Part shown: piece after piece, positions 9,303 through 17,481 of the stretch | Layout: each line of letters opens with the position of its first letter | How positions within the stretch are numbered: the first letter of the stretch is position 1 | Source of the DNA: Candidatus Eiseniibacteriota bacterium | GTDB lineage: Bacteria; Eisenbacteria; RBG-16-71-46; CAIMUX01 | Reading direction: 5' to 3' | NCBI GenBank assembly: GCA_016712505.1 | Contig: JADJQY010000001.1 | Span: 744,001 to 808,000, forward strand | Length of the DNA: 64,000 nucleotides | The notes under the pieces: model-generated | What the model was told of the DNA's origin: nothing | What the model saw: the letters and a program-made list of their open reading frames with translations, nothing else | Database searches by the model: none | Made by a program: the position numbers and the translations under genes

Positions 9303-9587
9303 TCAGACCGGCGGCCGGTTCGCCGGCACGGTCGCCGAGGCCTTCTTTCCCGAGCCCAAATTGAAGATCTTCAGGATGACGCCGCCAACCGCGACCCAGA
9401 GGAACATGACCGCGCCGATCGCGATCCCGTAACCGATGCACGACGCGTGCATCGTCGCGTTCATCAGCGGCGTGAGCACGGCCTGGGGCACGATGCTCAA
9501 GAAGAGCCGATAGAACTGCTGGCCGGCCAGGTACCCAAGCACGATGCTCACGAGAAGAACCAGTCCGTAGCCGATCAGCTTCCGCAT
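9303..9587 (-). CDS. Small two-helix membrane protein
   Basis: 94 residues with AAGGGA upstream of the ATG. Two hydrophobic segments (about residues 5-24 and 47-75) flank a short loop, and the tail is short and basic, ending in a Pro-rich stretch. No known family recognised. It sits between the ferredoxin gene and the efflux operon, all on the same strand. Gaps of 134-176 bp on each side leave operon membership open. Confidence 0.65.
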   Translation of the reverse strand: MRKLIGYGLVLLVSIVLGYLAGQQFYRLFLSIVPQAVLTPLMNATMHASCIGYGIAIGAVMFLWVAVGGVILKIFNLGSGKKASATVPANRPPV

Positions 9588-9720
9588 CTTCGAGTCCCTT
9601 TCGGTAGAGGCAGCGCGGCGGCAGTCCTCGCGCCGGATAGACCAGTCACCGGGCCAACCAAACAGTCTGCCCGGGGCGCGGTCCCCAGGTGCATCGGGAT
9701 CCGCGCTCCGTCAGCGTCGG

Positions 9721-10026
9721 TCAGAAGCCGAGCGATGCCTTCCGCTCTTCCGCCCCCGGGAAGGGCGACTCCTGCTTGCTCACCACCGGCAGGCCGGAAG
9801 CGCGTTCGGCGTTCACCGCGACCCAGCTCTTGAGATTGTCCGGCACCGAGGACTCATCGAAGATCGCCTTCACCGGGCAGGCCGGCTCGCAGGCTCCGCA
9901 ATCGATGCACTCATTCGGATCGATGTAGAGCATCTCCGCGTCACCGTGGAAGCAGTCCACCGGGCAGACCGTCACGCAGTCGGTGAAGCGACACTTGTTG
10001 CAGTTCTCGGTTACGACGTAGGACAT
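9721..10026 (-). CDS. fdxA: Seven-iron ferredoxin (FdxA type)
   Basis: 101 residues. The N-terminal half has the pattern C..C...DC..VCPVDCF and then C.DCGACEPACPVKAI, which in this family ligate one [3Fe-4S] and one [4Fe-4S] cluster. The C-terminal 45 residues are the usual helical extension of Azotobacter FdI-like ferredoxins. It is a cytosolic low-potential electron carrier. A GGAGAG element precedes the ATG. The electron donor and acceptor cannot be inferred, since no oxidoreductase gene lies beside it. Confidence 0.93.
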   Translation of the reverse strand: MSYVVTENCNKCRFTDCVTVCPVDCFHGDAEMLYIDPNECIDCGACEPACPVKAIFDESSVPDNLKSWVAVNAERASGLPVVSKQESPFPGAEERKASLGF

Positions 10027-10640
10027 CGTTCTAGCTCTCCTCTCCGCGAAAATTCATGGCTCGCGCCTGGGACACCCACGCCAGGTCAACGGGCGCCGAC
10101 CCACCTAGACGGCGGTCACGCGCGGGCGCGAGGAGCCGGGCTCATCGCCGCGGCAGTCCAGCGCGGAAAGTAACCGATTCGGGGCGATTCGGGCAGCCTG
10201 ATTGCTCGGCTCCGCCCACGCCTGGTGCGCAGCGATCCGGGCGAGCCGAGTCGGGGAACTCGCGTGCTGCACCTCGGTCTCGCCATCAAGTCTCCGCTTC
10301 ATCCGCCCGGCGTTCCCGGCCGAACTTTCTCGCCGTGCTCCGATTTCGTGCTTGACCCCGCGGCGCTTCGAGATCACCCTCCCGGCACGTTGCGAAGGAT
10401 GCCGCCACTTCCCCTCGACGTAACTTCCGGCGGCACGGGGCCAACGACGCGATCACTCGCTGGGCGCTACGATAGCGTAACCGCCCGCGTAACCGCCCGC
10501 GTAACCGCCCGCGTAACCGCCCGCTCGCAGAGCACGGACGTCTGAACCATTCGCGCTCCCGGGATTTGTCGGCGTACCCGCGGCGGAGACGACGTAGCGT
10601 CCCCTTGTCCAAAGTTCAGTCGAACCTCACGGAGGGCAAA
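10027..10640. other. Non-coding stretch with a 12-bp tandem repeat
   Basis: This divergent interval separates the ferredoxin gene from the Hint-protein gene. No frame in it has a convincing start, ribosome site or family match. The only clear structure is a 12-bp tandem repeat at 10475-10522. Promoters for both neighbours must lie here, but none matches a consensus well enough to mark. Confidence 0.5.
10475..10522. repeat. Four perfect copies of a 12-bp tandem repeat
   Basis: The unit GCGTAACCGCCC occurs four times head to tail with no mismatch, about 120 bp upstream of the Hint gene. A 12-bp unit spans a little more than one helical turn, so the copies lie on nearly the same face, as expected for an iteron-like or activator array. 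It could equally be a simple minisatellite. Confidence 0.85.
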
Positions 10641-11345
10641 ATGCGCAAGCTATTGCTCGCGATCGTGGTTCTCGTTCTGACGGTTGGGGGGGCCGGAGAT
10701 GCTCTGGCCGTGGCAAACTGCGAACAGGTGAACTCCGGATGGTGCACCGCCTATCCGCAATGCTCTCGGGTCATCGAGTGGCAAGGTAGTTGCGCGAACG
10801 GAGATCGGCAGTGGCGCTGTCTTTGGGGTGGTTCGCCGACCTGTGCAGCGTATCCGTCACCATGGCAGGACTGCTGCTGCATCGGGGAACAGTGCCATAG
10901 CGCAGGGTGTGATTGCCTGCTGCCCGGCTCGCTCATCCTCATGGGGGACGGAAGCAAGAAGCCGGTTGAGGAAATCGCGGTCGGGGACGTCGTACTCTCG
11001 TTCGACGCTCTGGGCGCGGCGCTGATGCCGTCACGGGTCATCAAGGTCCATCCTCCGTACCTCGTGGATCACTACTATGTCGTGAACGGCGTGCTTCGAG
11101 CCACGGAAAATCACCCGGTTTGGACTGGAGACAAGTGGGTTGCGGTCGGCGAGCTCGCCATCGGGAACTTGCTGCGCGCGACCGACGGTGAGGTGAGGGT
11201 GAGCAGCGTCGAACGTGTGGAGCGCGGAACCCCCGTGTACAACTTCCAGGTGGAGAGCGCAACCTACGTTGCCGATGGGCTCATCGTGCACAACAAGGAG
11301 GACTGCGAGATTTACACGCAGTACTGTCCTCCCTGCGAAGACTAG
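10641..11345 (+). CDS. Secreted Hint-domain (bacterial intein-like) protein
   Basis: 234 residues from an ATG four bases after GGAGGG. Signal peptide 1-23; a Cys-rich segment (26-91, thirteen cysteines including a CCC run); a Hint domain (92-218); a 16-residue tail with three more cysteines. The Hint part starts with catalytic Cys 92 (CLLPGSLILMGDG), continues KPVEEIAVGDVVLS, has the block-B His in TENHPVW (His 158) and ends YVADGLIVHN (His 217, Asn 218). These are the residues used by inteins, hedgehog proteins and bacterial intein-like domains for N-S acyl shift and Asn cyclisation. The next residue is Lys, not Cys, Ser or Thr, so cleavage rather than splicing is expected. Target and role are unknown. 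Confidence 0.88.
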   Translation: MRKLLLAIVVLVLTVGGAGDALAVANCEQVNSGWCTAYPQCSRVIEWQGSCANGDRQWRCLWGGSPTCAAYPSPWQDCCCIGEQCHSAGCDCLLPGSLILMGDGSKKPVEEIAVGDVVLSFDALGAALMPSRVIKVHPPYLVDHYYVVNGVLRATENHPVWTGDKWVAVGELAIGNLLRATDGEVRVSSVERVERGTPVYNFQVESATYVADGLIVHNKEDCEIYTQYCPPCED

Positions 11346-11372
11346 GTCGGTGAGGCGCGGTGAGCGCGGGTA

Positions 11373-11408
11373 GCAAGCGCCGAGGGGGCGACAACCCCCT
11401 CGGCTTGC
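11373..11408 (+). terminator. Probable terminator hairpin after the Hint gene
   Basis: Arms CCGAGGGGG and CCCCCTCGG close a six-base loop, and the stem extends outward through GCAAG/CTTGC past a two-base bulge. It begins 28 bp after the Hint stop codon. No T-run follows, so intrinsic termination is not certain. Confidence 0.5.
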
Positions 11409-11566
11409 CCTGACGCGATGACACGCCCTCTCATCGTGATCGAACCTGGTGGCGTTGAGCGTGTGGTGCGCTCGAGCAACTTCTCCGCTGCTCTGCCACT
11501 CTCGAGGCAGAGCCGTGTGGCCGTCGGCCATGTCGGCCGGGCGGATGCCGACAACGAGGAGGATCT

Positions 11567-13150
11567 GTGGGAGCGAAACGTGCGGTTTTCCTCATCGCTG
11601 CTGGGGTCGCGGTTTCTGCGTGCGGTGACAAGTCCGTGGAGCAACCGATTCCGATGGATGTTACTCCGCCCTCGCCGGTTCGCAGTCTGAACGCCAGAGT
11701 TACCGAGAGCGGCCGCGTGTTGTTGACCTGGACGGCGGTCGGTGATGATGCAGACGAAGGTCAGGCCCAGTCGTACTCGTTACGTTACTCCCGTGCCCCG
11801 CTACTCCCCGCGCTCTGGGATAGCGCGGACGCGATCACCGGTGTCTCCCCTCCGCAGCAAGCGGGACGCCTCGAATCCTTGAGCATTCTCAACCCTGGGT
11901 ATGGCGACTGGAGCTACGGACTCAGGGTGGCGGATGAAGCGGGCAATGTCTCGGACATCTCGAACATCGCGAACCTCTCGATCGTCGACCGGACCGCCCC
12001 CAGCCGAATCTCCGATCTCGCGCTTGAATCCACTGCAATCGGAGTGGTGAGCCTCCGATGGACTGCCACGGGGAACGATGAGAACGCCGGAACCGCCACC
12101 GAGTATGATCTGCGAACTGCCTCGGTACCGATCACGGAAGAGAGCTGGGGGACTGCGTCTCGGATCGAGGGTGCGCCCGCACCCCAGGTCGCGGGCTCCA
12201 GTGAGACGTTTCTTGTAACCGGGATCGATCCGAGCGCGAACTACTTCTTTGCGATCAAGGCAGGTGACATCTCCGGGAACTGGTCGGAACTCTCGAATGT
12301 CGTCAATACGACGTCCCTTCAAATCGAGAAACTGACATCAAGTCCCCACCCGTTCGGTGCGTTCAGCCCTTGCTTCTCCCCTGACGGCAGACACGTGACG
12401 TTTTTCGCAGACTGGGAGAGCGACGAATACAGAGATCAGATTTATTCGCTGTCCCTGAGCAGTCGTTCGACCGTCCGTCTGACGAACAACCCCCTGGGAG
12501 CGCTGTTTCCTCGGTGGTCTCCCGATGGAGATAGGATCGCATTCGCCAACCAGAGGAACGCCGGAAATCTCCCGGCCGCAGACCTGGCCATAGTTGAAAC
12601 CGAGGGTGTCCAGGAGCCAGAGATTCTCTTCCACGCGGGGGATCAGATGGTGCAGTTTTCCTCATGGTCGCCGGACGGATCGCGCATTGCCTTTACGCTC
12701 AGGGCGAACACCGGAGCCGGTGTCGGTGGAATCTACGTCGTTGCGAGCACCGGGGGGGAAGCGACGCTGGTCCTTTCTACGCCAGATCCCCTCGTGGGAG
12801 TGGACTGGTCTCCAGATGGAACCACATTTGCGTTCACCCGATACAGTGAGCGACTCTGGGGCATCTGGCTGGTATCGACGGCGGGTGGAGAGCCGGTCAG
12901 GCTGCTCGATGACGGGTCCAACAACATCGGTCCAGTCTGGTCGCCCGACGGAGCCCGCATTGCGTACGCGTCGGATCGGTCCGGAAACTACGACGTCTGG
13001 ACCGCATCCGCCACCGGTGAGAACCCGGTGCAGATCACCTTTGACTCTTGGAATCAGGCGTCTCCCGCATGGTCCCCCGATGGCACCAAGCTGGTGTTTG
13101 ATGCGTTCATCAATGATGTCGGCGACATCTGGATGATCTCTACTCGGTAG
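11567..13150 (+). CDS. Lipoprotein with two FN3 domains and a TolB/WD40-like propeller
   Basis: 527 residues from a GTG six bases after AGGAGG. The signal peptide ends in lipobox VSAC (Cys 19). Two fibronectin-III domains (about 32-135 and 138-240; the phrases LLTWTAVGDD and SLRWTATGND are equivalent positions) precede a beta-propeller (about 245-527) built of blades with WSPDG.RIAF motifs, as in TolB and PD40 repeats. Such proteins are surface or periplasmic binding scaffolds and no catalytic residues are seen. The next gene downstream, 10 bp away, is a paralogue with the same order of domains, so the pair probably arose by duplication. Confidence 0.9.
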   Translation: MGAKRAVFLIAAGVAVSACGDKSVEQPIPMDVTPPSPVRSLNARVTESGRVLLTWTAVGDDADEGQAQSYSLRYSRAPLLPALWDSADAITGVSPPQQAGRLESLSILNPGYGDWSYGLRVADEAGNVSDISNIANLSIVDRTAPSRISDLALESTAIGVVSLRWTATGNDENAGTATEYDLRTASVPITEESWGTASRIEGAPAPQVAGSSETFLVTGIDPSANYFFAIKAGDISGNWSELSNVVNTTSLQIEKLTSSPHPFGAFSPCFSPDGRHVTFFADWESDEYRDQIYSLSLSSRSTVRLTNNPLGALFPRWSPDGDRIAFANQRNAGNLPAADLAIVETEGVQEPEILFHAGDQMVQFSSWSPDGSRIAFTLRANTGAGVGGIYVVASTGGEATLVLSTPDPLVGVDWSPDGTTFAFTRYSERLWGIWLVSTAGGEPVRLLDDGSNNIGPVWSPDGARIAYASDRSGNYDVWTASATGENPVQITFDSWNQASPAWSPDGTKLVFDAFINDVGDIWMISTR

Positions 13151-13159
13151 AGCCGGAGC

Positions 13160-14472
13160 ATGACTGTCTCGTCCCCTCGATCTGCACACGCCCGCGCAGG
13201 AGAAGCGGGGCCGATGGCGCTGATGGCCAGCGGGGGGGACGCGGCCCTTCGCCGCATGGCACTGTGCGTCGCTACGGTGTTTACGTGCGGGTCGACCGGA
13301 TGGGCCAGCGATCCACTTGCGGCACCGAGCATGGTTGGCGATCTCACCGTGATCGCCGCCGAATTGAACCAGGCTACGCTGACTTGGACCGCCCCGGAGC
13401 CGCCTTCACCAGGGCTTCCGGCGTCAGAGTACGATTTGCGGCGCTCTGTGCTGCCGTTCGAGGAGGCAGCGTGGGACTCACTTCCCAGGGTCCTGGTTGG
13501 GCGCCCCCCGGCTGCTGGCGGCGGCATGGAAGTGTTGGTCGCTCACCAGTTGACCGGCCATCAAACTTACTTCTTTGCCGTCAGGTCGCGCGTTGGGCAT
13601 GGAAGTTGGTCTGCGATCTCCAACGTTGCCCGAGTTGCCACCGTCCCGGTAGAGCGAATTACGATCAGCGCGGAGCCGAGGGGAGCAATGACCCCGGACT
13701 GGTGCTCCGACGGACACAGCGTCATTTTTTCCGCGGACTGGGACGCCGCCCCCGGGAGCAGACTCCACGTCCAGTCGCTTCGTGGTGAGCGTAGTTTCCT
13801 GCTTGGAGCGGCCGCAGGCGAGGCGCTTTCGGCTCGCTGGTCCCCAGATGCCGGCCGAGTTGGCTTCCTAACCCGACGGGCGGATGAGCAGGGGCAGCAC
13901 CAAGACCTCGCACTGCTGGACGCCTCCGCGGACGCTACCCCAATCATCGTGACTCGCGACCTTTCCGAACCGGTGACTGCATTCGCCTGGTCGCCTGACG
14001 GGCGAAGTGTGGCCTTGGTGCTGGAGGCTGCCGGCCCCCGGAGCCGGTCTGCTCCATCCGCACAATGTCTCTGATCTCTTACGAAAGTCGCCTGATTGGA
14101 GAGTTCTCAGACGTCCGTGGCGTGGACTGGAGTCCGGATGGGCAGTACCTGGCCATCGCTTCCAACCGTGGGGGGCAGTATGACATCTGGGTAATCGCGC
14201 TGGATGGTAGCGCCGAGTGGCAAGTGACGAACGACAGCGCAGTGGATGTGGGGCCAGCTTGGTCGCCGGATGGATCCCAGATCGCGTTTTCCTCGAGCCG
14301 TTCCGGCAACTTTGACATCTGGCGGACGAACGAGGATGGGTCAGAGGCGACCCAGCTCACGTTCAGCCCGGCGAACGAGGGAGAACAACGCTGGTCGCCC
14401 GACGGCTCGAGGTTGGTGTTCACCTCTTACGAACCATTGATCTCGGATGTCTGGGTGCTCTACCTCGAATAG
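13160..14472 (+). pseudogene. Frameshifted FN3/TolB-propeller paralogue
   Basis: A second copy of the preceding gene type, split over two frames: 13160-14074 (one FN3 domain and early propeller blades) and 14065-14472 (last three blades, WSPDGQYLAIAS to DVWVLYLE). The first frame loses homology after SVALVLEAAG and ends 14 codons later. The second frame, read upstream of its ATG, gives EPVCSIRTMSLISYESR, which continues the expected propeller strand. The switch falls at the C5 run near 14035-14039, a classic slippage site. Either a real one-base indel, a sequencing error or slippage explains it. The 5' start is uncertain (13160, or the ATG at 13214 before a better signal peptide). No lipobox is seen, unlike the neighbour. 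Confidence 0.75.
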
Positions 14473-14634
14473 GGATCTCGAATCGGCTCGCACGGAGCAC
14501 GGCTCGGTCGGGTCGGGAGCACGGATGGACCACCGCCGGCCGCTGCGGCGCTGAGACGGGACCTGCCCTCGGCCGAGTCGTGATTGATCCAATAGCGGCG
14601 AACCTGCGCGGAAAGCTACCTCCCGGACGCCCAC

Positions 14635-15234
14635 TTACCTCCCCGACGCTTGGTAGTAGGGGTTCCGGCCGGAGGCGTGGTCGGTGACGTCGAGGATGTC
14701 GCCGACTTCGGGGACGAACTCGCGGATGGAGCGTTCGACGCCGCTGCGCAGGGTGACGTCGGCCATGCCGCAGCCCTGGCAGCCGCCGGCCATCTCGATG
14801 TAGACGTTGTTGCCCTGGACGTCGATCAGGCGGACGGTGCCGCCGTGCATGGCGACCGTGGGGTTGATCTGGGTGTCGAGCACCTGCTGGACGACGGCGC
14901 GAATCTTCTCCGGGGGGAGGAGATTCTCCATCACCTCGTCGGAGACGGCGGGTCGACCGGAAGAGAGCACCTCGCGAATGGCGGCGCCGATCTCGCGACC
15001 GATCACGCGCCAGTCGGGATAGCCATCGGCGATGACCGTGAGGGTGTCGTGGGAGATCAAAACGGCGTCGACCCCTTTGACCGCGAGGATCTGCTGCGCG
15101 AGGGGGGAGCCGGAGGCGCGATCGGGGGTGAAGTAGAAGGCCCGATTCTCGAACACCGGCCGATCGACCGTGAAGGTGCAACGGCTGGGATCGGCGACCG
15201 AGGGGCTGGCCTTGATCTTGATCTCTGCGTCCAT
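14635..15234 (-). CDS. nfuA: NfuA/NifU-like iron-sulfur cluster carrier
   Basis: 199 residues with AAGGAG before the ATG. Residues 1-90 match the Nfu N-terminal scaffold domain (FYFTPDRASGSPLAQQI, GVDAVLISHDTLTV). Residues 110-185 are the NifU C-terminal domain with the cluster-binding CxxC in AGGCQGCG (Cys 152 and 155). Nfu proteins hold a [4Fe-4S] cluster between two subunits and pass it to apo-enzymes. It stands alone, without isc or suf genes nearby. The last 15 residues are an unconserved extension. Confidence 0.93.
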   Translation of the reverse strand: MDAEIKIKASPSVADPSRCTFTVDRPVFENRAFYFTPDRASGSPLAQQILAVKGVDAVLISHDTLTVIADGYPDWRVIGREIGAAIREVLSSGRPAVSDEVMENLLPPEKIRAVVQQVLDTQINPTVAMHGGTVRLIDVQGNNVYIEMAGGCQGCGMADVTLRSGVERSIREFVPEVGDILDVTDHASGRNPYYQASGR

Positions 15235-15561
15235 CGTGTCTCCTTGCCTGGCGGCTGCGCTCCGAAGTTCGACCCTAGTCTAGCCCCGCGGCGCGTCGAA
15301 CGGGAATCGGGTGGTCGGGGCTTTCTACGAAGTGGTCGAGTCTGAGCTAAGTTTCCGGCGACGCGGTCAACCGGACACTCTAGCAAGAAACGGGCGGTGG
15401 GAAGCGACCGGGATTGTGCCGGGAGGGAACGGGCGGGAGTTCGGTCCCAAGGGTGCGGGGACTCGCGTCCGGGGTGGGCGTGGGGCGGGCGCCGGCCGGG
15501 CGCCGGCCACGCGAGGGTCGGGCGTCGGTCGAGTGTCGGTCGGGAGTCTCTCAGGCGGCTA
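15235..15561. other. Non-coding interval, GC-rich
   Basis: Lies between the start of the NfuA gene and the end of the small exported protein gene, both on the minus strand. It holds a G-rich stretch (about 15470-15545) with repeated GGGCGCCGGCC-like elements. No gene, clear terminator or promoter was found. Confidence 0.45.
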
Positions 15562-16014
15562 TCAGGCGTCGATCTGGGCCTTCTCGATCCGCTCGAGGAA
15601 CATCCGGGCGGTCCGGAGCGGGACGGAGACGTGGATGTCGCTGTCGGGGCTCTCGACGTGGATCTCGAATCGGCCGCCTTCCTTCCGGATCTCGACCGTC
15701 TCGTCGCGCGACTCGACGCTGACCATCACGAAATCGCCGAACTCCTCGAGGTCGTCCAGGATCGAATCTGCGAGGGGGGCCCACTCGTCGGAATGCCGGC
15801 CGGCGTCCTGCCAGACGTGCTCGGGCACGAGCGGCAGAGCGGCCCAAACGGCCGCGGTCGGAACACAGAGGGAGATGTTGGCCCCGTCCTGCTCGTGGAC
15901 CCGGACGGAAATCAGACCGTGATTGATCACGTGGGAGACGGCCCCGGCGGTCACGGCGCTGGCGACGCAGAGGAAGCCGACGAGGAGGAGGGTGCGCTGG
16001 TTGGCGGGGTTCAT
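15562..16014 (-). CDS. Small exported or membrane-anchored protein, unknown
   Basis: 150 residues: one N-terminal hydrophobic segment (about 8-30) then an acidic domain. The middle, NISLCVPTAAVWAALPLVP, resembles the segment NINLPLSMAEKMLPMM of the next upstream protein, and both end in beta-rich, acidic halves (ESRDETVEIRKEGGRFEIHVESPDSDIHVSVPL). I infer that the two are distant paralogues. They form a two-gene unit, separated by 107 bp. No family recognised and no catalytic signature. Confidence 0.65.
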   Translation of the reverse strand: MNPANQRTLLLVGFLCVASAVTAGAVSHVINHGLISVRVHEQDGANISLCVPTAAVWAALPLVPEHVWQDAGRHSDEWAPLADSILDDLEEFGDFVMVSVESRDETVEIRKEGGRFEIHVESPDSDIHVSVPLRTARMFLERIEKAQIDA

Positions 16015-16121
16015 GGGAGCCTCGGGTGCGGGAGTGTCTGGAGTGGCTTGTGCCGGTCGCGGCCTTCGATCGGCCGCGACCTTCGATCACCAGTGACCGG
16101 GAGTTCGAGCGCGCGTTGGTG

Positions 16122-16787
16122 CTACTTGCTGGCGTTCTTCTCGTCGATCCAGATCCGAACCGTCTCGTCGCCGTCGATCACCGAGACCAGTTCTCCGGGG
16201 CCGTGCTCACGCAAGGCGGCGATGCCGGCGGCGAGGTCAAGGCTCTCTCCGCTTCCCTTGAGGAGCGCGTCCACCACCCGGACGGGGATCTTGATCTCGA
16301 CTTCGGAGACCTTGTCCGTGTCGTCGGTCTCCTCGGCCTCGATCAGCATGTAGTCGCCGGCGCGCTGGATCCGCACTTCGTCCTTCTTGTCCTTCACCGT
16401 GATGAACTCGCCCTCGGGGGCCTTCTTGGCTTCGGCCCAGAGCTCGCGGAGATCCTCGACGGTCATCTTGCGACCGTTGAGATCAAGGTTGAGCCGGCCG
16501 TCCTCGAAGTGACGGTCCGACATCATCGGGAGCATCTTCTCGGCCATCGAGAGGGGGAGGTTGATGTTGACCTGCTCCTCGTCGGCCGGGGAGCTGACCG
16601 CGAGGTGGAACCAGAGGTTGTCCCCCTTGGCCAGCGCCGGGGCCGAGGTCACGATCAGGCCGCCGGTGACCAGCGTGCCCGTGATCAGCCCGCCGGTGAT
16701 GAGACTGCCGAGAAGGAATGTCGTACCCAGGACGCGGGCGGGGATGCCGGCCAGGGAGCGGATGGGGTGGAACGCGGGCTTGTTCAT
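16122..16787 (-). CDS. Exported acidic protein, unknown
   Basis: 221 residues with GGAGG upstream of the ATG. A hydrophobic, Gly- and Thr-rich segment near residues 20-52 acts as signal or anchor and ends in APALA, a likely signal-peptidase site. The mature part is strongly charged: a first half with NINLPLSMAEKMLP and a second with VEIKIPVRVVDALL, each followed by an acidic helix, so an internal duplication is likely. It is probably co-transcribed with the smaller relative downstream. Function unknown. Confidence 0.65.
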   Translation of the reverse strand: MNKPAFHPIRSLAGIPARVLGTTFLLGSLITGGLITGTLVTGGLIVTSAPALAKGDNLWFHLAVSSPADEEQVNINLPLSMAEKMLPMMSDRHFEDGRLNLDLNGRKMTVEDLRELWAEAKKAPEGEFITVKDKKDEVRIQRAGDYMLIEAEETDDTDKVSEVEIKIPVRVVDALLKGSGESLDLAAGIAALREHGPGELVSVIDGDETVRIWIDEKNASK

Positions 16788-17055
16788 GGTCTCCTCCAGG
16801 TTCGGGCCGGCTTCGGGGTCCCGGATGGCGGTCCGCTGGCCGGGGTCTCGACGTCATTCGCGTGATCGGATCTACGGGGTCCTTGGGAGCGGGGTTCCCG
16901 GGATTCTTTCGGCTGCTCCCGGCATCGGAGCGAGAGAAAGACGAGAGTCGGGGGCGATCCGACCCCGACATCGGCTAGAATGCGCGGTTCGTGCGTCGAG
17001 AACAATCGAAGTTCCGGGCGGCGTGGCGCCGACCCCGGGCAAGAGGGAGGAGATC

Positions 17056-17481
17056 GTGAGTCGTTATCCTGCGGAATTCACCGAGCCGATGAGGGGCGAG
17101 ATCCAGGCGATGGGGGTGCGCGAGCTGCGGACGCCGGAAGAGGTGGATGCGGTACTGAAGCCGGGAACGGGGACCGTCCTGGTCTTCGTGAACTCGGTCT
17201 GCGGCTGTGCGGCGGGGATGGCCCGGCCAGGGTTGGCCCTCTCGATGGAGAGTCCGGTCAAGCCGGATCATGTGGTCACCGTGTTCGCCGGCGTGGACAT
17301 GGAGGCGACGGCCCAGGCGCGGAGCTACTTCGAAGACTATCCGCCGAGTTCGCCCCAGGCCGCGCTGTTCAAGGACGGGAAGGTGGTCGAGCTGATCCAG
17401 CGGCACCATATCGAGGGCACCTCGGCGACCGCAGTCCGGGACAAGCTGGTCGCGGCCCACGAGAAGTACTGCGCGCAATGA
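17056..17481 (+). CDS. Bacilliredoxin (BrxA/BrxB, YphP family)
   Basis: 141 residues from a GTG preceded by GGGAGGAG. It has the thioredoxin-like bacilliredoxin core with active-site NSVCGCAAGMARPG (CGC motif), then HVVTVFAGVDMEATAQAR and SSPQAALFKDGKVVELIQRHHIEG. In Bacillus these enzymes remove bacillithiol from oxidised proteins; in phyla without bacillithiol their thiol partner is unknown. The stop overlaps the ATG of the next gene (ATGA), so it is translationally coupled to the PNGase F-like protein. Confidence 0.93.
   Translation: MSRYPAEFTEPMRGEIQAMGVRELRTPEEVDAVLKPGTGTVLVFVNSVCGCAAGMARPGLALSMESPVKPDHVVTVFAGVDMEATAQARSYFEDYPPSSPQAALFKDGKVVELIQRHHIEGTSATAVRDKLVAAHEKYCAQ

Noticed and set aside
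16980..17477. An upstream extension of the PNGase F-like protein over the bacilliredoxin gene
   Set aside because: The bacilliredoxin frame is clearly coding, and the ATG at 17478 overlaps its stop in the usual ATGA form.
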